Source: Longimicrobium sp. (GTDB lineage Bacteria > Gemmatimonadota > Gemmatimonadetes > Longimicrobiales > Longimicrobiaceae). From it: a stretch of DNA of 11,064 nucleotides. The notes beneath the pieces were generated by a model. It ran no database searches, was not told the DNA's origin, and saw only the letters and a list, made by a program, of their open reading frames with translations. Each line of letters opens with the position of its first letter. The first letter of the stretch is position 1. A program made the position numbers and the translations under genes. The stretch lies in the NCBI RefSeq assembly GCF_036388275.1, contig NZ_DASVSF010000072.1:1-11064 (forward strand), read 5' to 3'. Shown here in pieces: positions 1-8,600 of the stretch.

Positions 1-741
1 CCGGCGCCGTCGCCATCGGAGCCGCCGCTGCGCACCGTCGAGGGGATGGCGACACGCCTGGTGCGGATGATCCGCGAGGTGCAGCCCTCGGGGCCGTACC
101 GGGTGGCGGGGTGGTCGTTCGGCGGGGTGCTGGCCTACGAGATCGCCTCGCAGCTGATCGGACGGGACGAGATCGTGGAGTTCGTGGGGATGTTCGACAG
201 CTACCACCCGGCCCGCATCCGCGCGGCCGAAGGTCCCGCCGAATCGCGGGACTGGGGGCTCGACCACGCGCTCATCCTGAACGCGCTCCGCACCGCCGAC
301 ACCCTGCCCGGCGGCGGGGGCGCGGACTCCGGCGAGGAGGCCGTGGCGGGCGCGGACGAGGACCTGGAAACGTTCGTCCAGAGGTGCCGCAACGAGGGGC
401 TGCTTCCGATCTACGTGACCCTGGCGCAGGCCCGGGCAGTGCGCGACCGGCTGCGCGGGCACCAGGCCGCCCTGCGCGAGTACTCGCCGCAGCCGATTCC
501 CGTCCTGGTCCACCAGTTCCCCGCCCAGCAAAGCCCCGAAGCGGACACGACGCGTGGCTGGGGCGACTTCCATCCCGAGTGGCTGCTCCGGGTGACGCCC
601 GTCCCGGGGACCCACCTGTCGATGATGCGGCCGCCGAACGCCGCCGCGCTCGGCGGGGCGCTGTCGCGCGCGATGGACGAGGCACGGGAACGTGTGGCGC
701 CGGGCGGCTTGTCGAAAGAGAAAGAGAGGGTGATATTCTGA
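1..741 (+). CDS. Thioesterase domain, 3' end of an NRPS (or stand-alone TE) gene; 5'-truncated by window
   Basis: The reading frame is already open at base 1, and about 15 residues before the first ATG (46) look like ordinary TE sequence, so 46 is probably not the true start. The visible 246 residues form an alpha/beta-hydrolase thioesterase of the NRPS/PKS type. The nucleophile motif is GWSFGG with the Ser codon at 115-117. The probable catalytic Asp lies in FVGMFDSYHP (codon 196-198) and the His in PGTHLSMM (codon 613-615), giving a complete Ser-Asp-His triad. The segment between Asp and His is lid-like. TE domains of this class release the finished chain from the last carrier protein by hydrolysis or cyclisation, while type II TEs clear misprimed carriers. 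The frame stops at 739-741, so the TE is the C-terminal domain. No upstream carrier domain is visible, so integral and free-standing forms cannot be separated. Confidence 0.9.
   Translation, partial: PAPSPSEPPLRTVEGMATRLVRMIREVQPSGPYRVAGWSFGGVLAYEIASQLIGRDEIVEFVGMFDSYHPARIRAAEGPAESRDWGLDHALILNALRTADTLPGGGGADSGEEAVAGADEDLETFVQRCRNEGLLPIYVTLAQARAVRDRLRGHQAALREYSPQPIPVLVHQFPAQQSPEADTTRGWGDFHPEWLLRVTPVPGTHLSMMRPPNAAALGGALSRAMDEARERVAPGGLSKEKERVIF
709..737 (+). promoter_or_regulatory. Candidate sigma70-like promoter ahead of the P450
   Basis: TTGTCG (709-714) and GATATT (732-737) are separated by exactly 17 bases. Each matches the consensus hexamer at 4 of 6 positions. The stretch is purine-rich and is one of the least GC-rich pieces of the window. 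It overlaps the last codons of the thioesterase gene and would start a transcript about 120 bases before the P450. The match is weak and could be chance, and the group's own sigma-factor preference is unknown. Confidence 0.22.
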
Positions 742-851
742 CGGCTAGGGAAGCTCCTCCGCGTGTGCCCGATCAGGGGCGCCGTGGCCCGGCACTCCCT
801 TGGGGACGCCGTACGGACGTAGACATCGCGGTGGGGATGATCCCGCCCTTC

Positions 852-856
852 AGGAG
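852..856 (+). promoter_or_regulatory. Ribosome binding site of the P450 gene
   Basis: AGGAG sits 8 bases upstream of the ATG at 865. It is the clearest Shine-Dalgarno sequence in the window and fixes the P450 start. Confidence 0.75.
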
Positions 857-864
857 CAGCTGGG

Positions 865-2127
865 ATGACGGAATTCAGGTTCGACGATCCCGATCAGTAC
901 GTGCACGGCACCCCGTACGCCGAGTTCGCGCGCCTGCGGCGGGAAGCGCCGTTCGCCTGGCACCAGGCGTCGCAGGTGCGCGGCGACGGCTTCTGGCTGG
1001 TCACCCGGCACCGCGACGTGGTGTCCATCTCCCGCGACCCGGCGCGCTTCGCCACCCACGCGCCGATCCTGGCCGATCCGCTGCCGCGCGCCCTGTGGGG
1101 CACGTTTCCGTCGCTGGCGATGATCGCCGACAACCTGATGACCTTTGGCCCCGAGCAGCACGCGCGCTTCCGGCCGCTCGCCACCGCCATGCTGGCCCCG
1201 GCGTCGCTGCTGGCCATGGAGGACCGCGTCCGCGCCGTCTGCGCGCGCATCGTGGACGACGTTGCCGGCCGCCCCGGCTTCGACTTCGCCTCCGAGGTGG
1301 CGCTGCGGGTTCCCGTCGAGGTCCTCTTCGGCCTGTTCCTGGGCGTTCCGGACAGCGACCTGGCGCGGATGCGGGATTGTGTGCTCACCATCAACGCCAT
1401 GGAAGACCCGGTCTTCTGCCAGCACGGCGCGGGAGTGATCGAGGCCGCCAAGGCGCTGTACGAATACGGCTTCGACCTGTTCCGCCGGCTTCGGGCGGAG
1501 CCCCCCGGGCCCACGCTGCTGAGCACGCTGGTGCACGGCGAGGCGCCCCAGGGGATGACGCCGGAGCAGTTCTTCCTGGTGTACTGGTTTCCGCTGATGG
1601 CCGGGGCGTTCGACACCACGGCCAGCACCATCGCCGGCGGCGTCCGGGCGCTGCTCGAGCACCCGGAGCAGCTGCGCCGGCTGCGCGAGGATCGCTCCCT
1701 TCTTCCCGTGGCGGTGGACGAGCTGGTCCGCTGGGTGTCGCCCGTGGTCTACTTTCGCCGGACGGCGACGGCGGACGTGGAGTACGAGGGCCACAGCATC
1801 CGCCGCGGGCAGAAGGTGGTGCTGTGCTACGCCTCGGCCAATCGCGACGAAGAGGTGTTCGCCAACCCCGACACCTTCGACGTGGGGCGCAAGCCCAACC
1901 GGCACGTTTCCTTTGGATACGGGCCGCACTTCTGTCCGGGGGGGCGCATCGGCTCGCTGGTGATCCGCATGTTCCTGGAGGCGCACCTGGACCGCATCGC
2001 CGAGCTGGAGCTGGACGGCCCCGCGACCGGCACCCGCTCGGCGTGGATGAACCGCATCTGGTCCATGCCCGTCCGCCACCGCACGCAGGTGCCCGCGGCG
2101 GGGCCGGCCCACGCCTCGGCTGCCTGA
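865..2127 (+). CDS. Cytochrome P450 monooxygenase (NRPS tailoring candidate)
   Basis: This is a full-length bacterial class I-type soluble P450 of 420 aa, the usual size, with no membrane anchor. The K-helix ExxR is E286-R289 in DELVRW. The heme-binding loop is FGYGPHFCPG, with C357 (1933-1935) as the thiolate ligand. The I-helix reads A246-G-A-F-D-T-T252: the acid (D250) and Thr (T251) of the oxygen-activation motif are present, but the usual Gly two residues before the acid is Ala. The segment from SPVVYFRRTAT to the heme loop is typical of bacterial P450s acting on lipids or carrier-bound substrates. It would need ferredoxin and ferredoxin reductase, and neither is in the window. The start is set by AGGAG 8 bases upstream. 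Its place between a thioesterase and NRPS genes suggests hydroxylation or oxidative tailoring of the peptide or a tethered amino acid. That role is inferred and the substrate is unknown. Confidence 0.95.
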   Translation: MTEFRFDDPDQYVHGTPYAEFARLRREAPFAWHQASQVRGDGFWLVTRHRDVVSISRDPARFATHAPILADPLPRALWGTFPSLAMIADNLMTFGPEQHARFRPLATAMLAPASLLAMEDRVRAVCARIVDDVAGRPGFDFASEVALRVPVEVLFGLFLGVPDSDLARMRDCVLTINAMEDPVFCQHGAGVIEAAKALYEYGFDLFRRLRAEPPGPTLLSTLVHGEAPQGMTPEQFFLVYWFPLMAGAFDTTASTIAGGVRALLEHPEQLRRLREDRSLLPVAVDELVRWVSPVVYFRRTATADVEYEGHSIRRGQKVVLCYASANRDEEVFANPDTFDVGRKPNRHVSFGYGPHFCPGGRIGSLVIRMFLEAHLDRIAELELDGPATGTRSAWMNRIWSMPVRHRTQVPAAGPAHASAA

Positions 2128-2191
2128 CCGGGCCCGCGGTGGCCGGAACGGCCCACGCCTGAGACCACACCCTTCACCCTCGTCAACTCGC

Positions 2192-2489
2192 TGCAACGCC
2201 GAAGCCGCCGCGCACCGCCGAGCGGCCGAGGCGGTGTACGCGCATGCCGCCGCCTGGGTGATGCGGTTCGCGGCGGCCGGGTTCGACGTGTCGCTGGAGC
2301 AGATGCAGGCGCCGCGCTCGGCCGGCGCCTGCGTCGTCATGCGCGGGAGCGAGGCCCCCGGCGCGGCTGGAGCTGGCGCTGCGGAGCAGGGGATGGGCGT
2401 CGTCACCCCCCACGGCGTACGGCATCCGCTCGTGGCAAGCGCGGCCGCGCTGGAACCTCGCCCGCACCGGGCGCCTGGCGATCGCCGGC
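2192..2489 (+). pseudogene. Decayed fragment of an NRPS adenylation domain (region after core A3 through about A5)
   Basis: Most of this gene-free spacer aligns with part of the second adenylation domain of the NRPS downstream (about 7878-8190). The best stretch, 2270-2347 against 7962-8039, is identical at 66 of 78 bases by my count. Translated, it reads FAAAGFDVSLEQ and SAGACVVMRG, against FAAVGFDVSVEQ and SAGACVVVRG in the intact domain. Similarity also covers AAAHRRAAEA before it and extends 3' to a block near 2455-2489, resembling CTCGCCCGCACCG onward. Several non-triplet gaps (near 2357-2380, 2405-2415 and 2455) break the frame, and cores A1-A3 and A7-A10 are missing, so it cannot make an adenylating enzyme. 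A frame starting GTG at 2234 stays open to 2578, but its later part is not A-domain-like. It looks like a relic of a lost module or a by-product of recombination. Confidence 0.8.
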
Positions 2490-2520
2490 CCCGCGGCTCG
2501 CCCGGTTCGGCCCGAAACCC

Positions 2521-2548
2521 GTGCGCGGCTCGTTCGCGAGCCCCGCGC
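2521..2548 (+). promoter_or_regulatory. GC-rich hairpin in the leader of the two-module NRPS gene
   Basis: GGCTCG (2527-2532) and CGAGCC (2537-2542) pair perfectly around a TTCG loop. After one C/C mismatch the pairing continues with GTGCG (2521-2525) against CGCGC (2544-2548), including one G-T pair. It lies about 55 bases before the NRPS start, just after the A-domain relic. No T-run follows, so it is not a classical intrinsic terminator. It could be an mRNA 5' structure, a weak terminator or attenuator, or a chance palindrome in GC-rich DNA. Confidence 0.35.
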
Positions 2549-2603
2549 AGAGACGACGTACCTCGAGCGTGTCCCTAGAGCACCGAGCTAGCTGTCCTTG
2601 AGC

Positions 2604-5600
2604 ATGCAGAATCTTTCGCCCGCCGAGCGCCTGGCTCTCCTCGAGCTGCTCGAGGCCAACGCGCCCAGGCAGGCCCCGGCGACGCTGTCGCAGATCCAGC
2701 CGGTGGACCGGAGCAGACCGCTGCCGCTGTCGTTTGCGCAGTGGCGGCTCTGGTTCCTGGACCAGCTCGGGATCCCCGGCGCGGTCTACCACATCCCCAC
2801 CCGCATGCGGCTGACAGGCGAGCTGAACCGGAATGCGCTAGTCCGCGCGCTGAACCGGGTGGTCGCCCGGCACGAGGCGCTGCGCACCACCTTCGCGGAG
2901 GTGGACGCCGACCAGGTGCAGCGGATCGTGCCGGCGGAGGAGAGCCCCTTCCAGCTCGCCGAGCACGACCTCCGCGGCCACGCGGAGGCCGGGGCGGAGC
3001 TTGGCCGGCTGCTGGCCAGGGAGGCGGCCACGCCGTTCGACCTGGCCCGCGGGCCGCTGATCCGCGGGCACCTGGTCCGGCTGGCGGACGATGACCATGT
3101 GCTGCACATCACCATGCACCACATCGTTTCCGACGGGTGGAGCATGGGGGTGTTCACCCGTGAGCTGAGCGCGCTCTACGCCGCCTTCCGCAACGGCGAG
3201 CCGGATCCGCTTCCCGCGCTGCCGATCCAGTACGCGGACTACGCGGTGTGGCAGCGGCGCTGGGTAGACGGCGAGGTGCTGAAGGGGCAGGCGGAGTACT
3301 GGAAGAAGATGCTGGCCGGCGCGCCCGCGCTGCTGGAGCTGCCCACCGACCGGCCGCGTCCGCCGCGGCAGGACTTCACCGGCGGCGAGGTGTGGATCGA
3401 GCTGGACGCGGAGCTGACGGCGGGGCTGAAGGCCCTGACCCGGCGGCATGGGGGCACGCTGTACATGATGTTCCTGGCCGCGTGGGCGGTGGTGCTCGGG
3501 CGCCTCTCGGGGCAGGAGGACGTGGTGATCGGCAGCCCGGTGGCGGGCCGGGGGCGGCACGAAATCGAGGGGCTGATCGGCTTCTTCGTGAACACGCTGG
3601 CGATCCGGGTGGGCGTCTCCGGCTCGCTCACCGTGGCGGAGCTGCTGCGGCGGGCCAAGGACCGGGCGCTGGAAGCGCAGCAGCACCAGGACATCCCCTT
3701 CGAGCAGGTGGTGGAGCTGCTGCAGCCGGTGCGCAGCCTGGCGCACACGCCGCTCTTCCAGGTGATGTTCAACTGGCTGAACATGCCCGAGCGCAACCTG
3801 GAGCTTTCGGGGCTGGCGCTGGATTCCGCGGGGGGTGCGCCGGGAGCGGGGCCGCGGCAGGCGGCGGCCACCCAGTCGGGCGCGCCCTCGGAGGCGTCGG
3901 CGCAGTTCGACCTGTCGCTCACCCTTTCCGAGCGGGGCACGCGGATCGTCGGTGCCCTGGAGTACGCGACGGCGCTCTTCGACCCGGAGACGATGGAGCG
4001 CCACGCGGCCTACCTGCGGCGGGTGCTCGCGCAGATGGTGGCCGACGAGCGCCGGAGCGTGGCGCGGCTGGAGCTGATGTCCCCGGCGGAGCGCGCGCGG
4101 GTGGTGGAGGAGTGGAACGCCACGGATCTCCCCTCCGCCGCCGACGGCTGCGTGCACGAGCTCTTCGAGCGGCGGGCGGAGGAGACGCCGGGAGCGATCG
4201 CCGTGGTCTTCGAGGGCGGGGCGCTCACGTACGCGGAGCTGAACGCCCGCGCCAACCGGCTGGCGCATCATCTCCGCGGGCTCGGCGTGGGCCCGGACAC
4301 GCGCGTGGCGATCTGCGCCGAGCGCACGCCGGAGATGATCGCCGGCCTGCTGGCGGTGCTCAAGGCGGGCGGGGCGTACGTTCCGCTCGACCCGGCGTAC
4401 CCGGAGGAGCGCCTGCGCTGGCAGGTGGAGGACAGCGCGCCGGTGACGGTGCTGGCGCACGGCTCGCTGGCGGCGCGCTTCGCGGGCACGGGCGTGCCGG
4501 TGCTCGAGCTGGATGCCGGCTCGCCCGTCTGGTCGGCCGGGTCGGAGACGAACCCCGGGCCGGACGCGAACCCTGGGCGCGGGACGCTCCAGCCGGAGCA
4601 CCTGGCGTACGTGATCTACACCTCGGGCTCCACGGGGCGGCCCAAGGGGGTGATGGTCACCCACCGCGCCGTGGTCCGGCAGGTCACCGCCGTCCAGGCG
4701 GGCTTTGGCCTCGGGGCGGGCGACCGCTTCCTGCAGTTCGCCTCCGTCGCCTTCGATGCCGCGGTGGAGGAGATCTTCGGCACGCTCCTCACGGGGGCGG
4801 CGCTGGTGCTGCGCACCGAGGCATGGCTGGAGGGCGCGCACACCTTCTGGGGCCGGTGCGCGGAGAACGGGGTGAGCGTGCTCGACCTCCCGACGCGCTT
4901 CTGGCAGCTCCTGCTCGACGAGCCCTCGGCCGCCATCCCGCCGAGCGTGCGCCTGCTGGCCATCGGCGGCGAGGCGGTGGAGCCCGCGGCGCTGCAGGCG
5001 TGGTTCGGGAGGGACGGGCACCGGCCGCCGCTCCTGAACACGTACGGCCCCACCGAGACGACGGTCAACGCCACGATGCGCGAGATGGCGGCCGATCCCG
5101 CCACCTGGCGCTCCATCGGCCGGCCGGTGGCGAACACGCGCGTGTACCTGCTGGACGCGCGGGGCGGGCCGGTGCCGGTGGGGGTGTCGGGAGAGCTGTA
5201 CATCGGGGGCGGGCAGGTGGCGCGCGGCTACCTGGACCGTCCGGGGCTGACGGCCGGGCGGTTCGTGCCGGACCCGTTCGCCCGTGAGCCCGGGGCGCGG
5301 CTGTACCGCACGGGCGACCTGGGGCGGTGGCGGGCGGAGGGGACCATCGAGTTCCTGGGGCGCACCGACTTCCAGGTGAAGGTGCGCGGCTTTCGGATCG
5401 AGCTGGGCGAGATCGAGGCACGGCTCGCCGAGCACGCGGACGTGCGCGACGCGGTGGTGCTGGCGCGCGAGGACGAGCCCGGCGAACGGCGGCTGGTGGC
5501 GTACTGCCTGGCCGACGAGGGACTGGACGTGGAGTCGCTGCGGGCGCACCTGGCCGGGCGGCTGCCGTCGTACATGGTGCCGGCGGCCTTCGTGCGGCTG

Positions 5601-8600
5601 GACGCGTTCCCGGTGACCGCCGGGGGCAAGGTGGACCGCAGGGCGCTCCCGGCGCCGGAGGGCGACGCGCTCGCCACGCGCGGCTCCGAGGCCCCGGCGA
5701 CCCAGACCGAACAGGCGGTGGCCGACATCTGGGCCGAGGTGCTGCGCGTGGAGCGGGTGGGCCGCCGTGACAGCTTCTTCGACCTGGGCGGGCACTCGCT
5801 CCTTGCTGTGCAGGTGATCTCGCGGGTGCGGCAGCGCCTGGCGGTGCAGGTGGCGCTGCGCGACCTGTTCGCCCGGCCCGTGCTGGCCGACTTCGCGCGG
5901 GGGCTGGAAACCGCGTCGCGCGCCGAGCTGCCGGCCATCGAGCCGGTGGAGCGGGGGGGCGATCTCCCGCTCTCGTTCGCGCAGCAGCGGCTCTGGTTCA
6001 TCGAACGGCTGGGGGACGCGGGCGCGGCGTTCCACATCACGGTGCGGCAGCGGCTGCGGGGCGAGGTGGACCGGCCCGCGCTGCGGCGGGCGCTGGGCCG
6101 GATCGTGGCGCGGCACGAGGCGCTGCGCACGGTCTTCATCGAGGTGGACGGCGCGCCGGTGCAGCGGATCGCGCCGGCCGAGGAGAGCCCGTTCCCTCTC
6201 GCGGAGCACGACCTCCGCGGCCACGCCGAAGGGCCGGCGGAGCTTGGCCGGCTGATGGCGGAGGAGGCGGGCGCGCCGTTCGACCTGCAGCGCGGGCCGC
6301 TGATCCGCGGCCGGCTGGTGCAGATCGGCGGCGGCGACGACCACGTGCTGCTCATCACCATGCACCACATCGTCTCCGACGGCTGGAGCATGGGGGTGTT
6401 CACCCGCGAGCTGGTCGCCCTCTACGGAGCGTTCCGCGCGGGGCGGCCCGATCCGCTTCCGCCGCTCGCGGTGCAGTACGCCGACTACGCGGCCTGGCAG
6501 CGCCGCTGGGTGGAGGGCGAGGTCCTTGGGGAGCAGGCGGAGTACTGGACGCGGACGCTGGCCGGCGCGCCCGAGTTGCTGGAGCTCCCGACGGACCACG
6601 CACGCCCGGCGCGGCAGGACTTCTCCGGCGGGATGATCGACATCGGGCTGGACGAGGCGCTCTCGGCCGCGCTCAAGGAGCTTTCCCGGCGGCACGGGAC
6701 CACGCTCTTCATGACGCTGCTGGCGGGGTGGGCGGCGGTGCTTTCCCGCCTGTCGGGGCAGGACGAGGTGGTGGTCGGCACGCCGACCGCCAACCGGGGG
6801 CGGGAGGAGATCGAGGGGCTGATCGGATTCTTCGTGAACATGCTCCCCGTGCGCGTGGAGATGGCTGACGCGCCGACGGTGGCGGAACTGCTGGCGCGGG
6901 TGAAGGAGCGCGCGCTGGGCGCGCAGCATCACCAGGACATCCCCTTCGAGCAGGTGGTGGAGCTCGTCCACCCCACGCGGAGCATGGCGCACGCGCCGCT
7001 CTTCCAGGCGATGTTCACCTGGCAGAACGCCCCCGGCGGCGGCGCCGGGCTCCCCGGCCTCACCCTGGCGCCGATGGGGCCGATGGGGCCGGCCGCGCCG
7101 CGGGGCGGGGCGGGCCCGTCGGGCAAGTCGGCCTCGCCGGCGCAGGCGGCGGCGCTTGCGACGGCGCACGTCGACCTGTCGCTTGCGCTCTGGGAGCAGG
7201 GCGGGAGGATCGCGGGGAGCGTGACGTACGCCTCCGCGCTCTTCGAGCGGGAAACGGTGGAGCGCTACGCCGGATACCTGCGGCACGTGCTGGAGGGGAT
7301 GGTCGCGGACCAGACCCGGCGGGTGCACCGGCTGGAGATCGTCCCGGAGGACGAGCGCCGGGTGGTGGTGGAGGAGTGGAGCCGGAAGGAGGCCGCGGCT
7401 CAGGGCGGGGGGTGCGTGCACGCGCTCTTCGAGGCGCAGGTCGAGCGCGCGCCCGACGCGGAGGCCGTGGTCTTTGGCCGTGACCGCCTCACCTACGCGG
7501 AGCTGAACGCGGCCGCCAACCGGCTGGCGCGGCGGCTCCGCGCGGCCGGGGTGGGCCCGGAGGGGCGCGTGGGGGTGATGCTGGAGCGCTCCGCGGAGCT
7601 GGTGGTGGCGCTGCTGGCGGTGCTCAAGGCCGGCGGCGCGTACCTGCCGCTGGACCCGTCGCTCCCGGCCGGCCGCCGTGCCGCGCTGGCGGCCGACGCG
7701 GGCGCCGCCGTGCTGGTGACGCGCGAGCCGGGGCTGCAGGGCTTCGCCGGGACGGTCGTCTCTCCCGCGGAGGCGGAGGGGGAGAACGGCGGCGACCTCG
7801 GGCTCGACGTTCCGCACGCCGCGCTGGCGTACGTCATCTACACCTCCGGCTCCACCGGCACGCCCAAGGGCGTGGGCGTGGCCCACGCCGCCGCCGCCGC
7901 GCACTGCCGCGCGGCGGGGGCGGCGTACGGGCTCACCCCGGCGGACCGGGTGCTCCACTTCGCGGCGGTGGGCTTCGACGTCTCGGTGGAGCAGGTGCTG
8001 GCCCCGCTCTCGGCCGGCGCCTGCGTGGTCGTGCGCGGAAACGAGGTCCCCACCCCGCTGGAGCTGGTGCGGCAGGCGGCGGAGCAGGGGCTCACCGTCG
8101 TCAATCCCCCGACGGCGTACTGGCACCAGCTGGCGGCGGACACGGACGCGCTGGAGCTGCTCGCCCGCACCGTGCGGCTGGTGATCACCGGCGGCGAGGC
8201 GATGAGCCCGGCGGCGGCGCGCGACTGGGCGGCCGGACCCGCGGCCGGCGTGCGGCTGGTGAACGGCTACGGTCCCACCGAGGCGGTGGTCACCTGCACG
8301 GCGTACGACGTTCCGCACACGGTGCCGGAGGGGGCGGTGCACGTTCCCGTGGGCCGCCCCCTGGGCGGGCGCGCGGCGTACGTGCTGGACGGGTGGGGCG
8401 AGCCGGCGCCGCTGGGCGTGCCCGGAGAGCTGTGCATCGGCGGGACCCTGGCGCGCGGCTACCTGGGCCGGCCGGCGGCGACCGCGCAGGCGTTCGTCCC
8501 CGACCCGTTCTCCGCCACACCCGGCGCACGGGTGTACCGCACCGGCGACCGCGCCCGCTGGCTGGCCGCGGGGGAGCTGGAGTTCCTGGGGCGGCGCGAC

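Noticed and set aside
46..741. Thioesterase starting at ATG 46 as a complete gene
   Set aside because: The frame is open to base 1 with TE-like residues before the ATG, and GAGGGG directly abuts the ATG with no spacing. The gene most likely starts upstream.
2128..2146. Terminator hairpin right after the P450 stop (CCGGGCC and GGCCGG around CGCGGT)
   Set aside because: The short stem has a bulge and no T-run. Such pairings are frequent by chance at this GC content.
111..2162. A 683-codon + strand frame running through the thioesterase and P450
   Set aside because: It is out of frame with both enzymes, Arg/Gly/Pro-rich and without motifs. It is a composition artefact.
2234..2578. Reading the 114-codon frame starting GTG 2234 as a real small protein
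   Set aside because: Its first part is A-domain sequence broken by non-triplet gaps and the rest is low-complexity. No ribosome binding site is seen, so a relic explains it better.
5796..6363. Epimerase or dual C/E domain between the modules
   Set aside because: Only one condensation-type domain lies between T1 and A2. Its motifs (SFAQQRLWF, HHIVSDGWS) are of ordinary LCL type.
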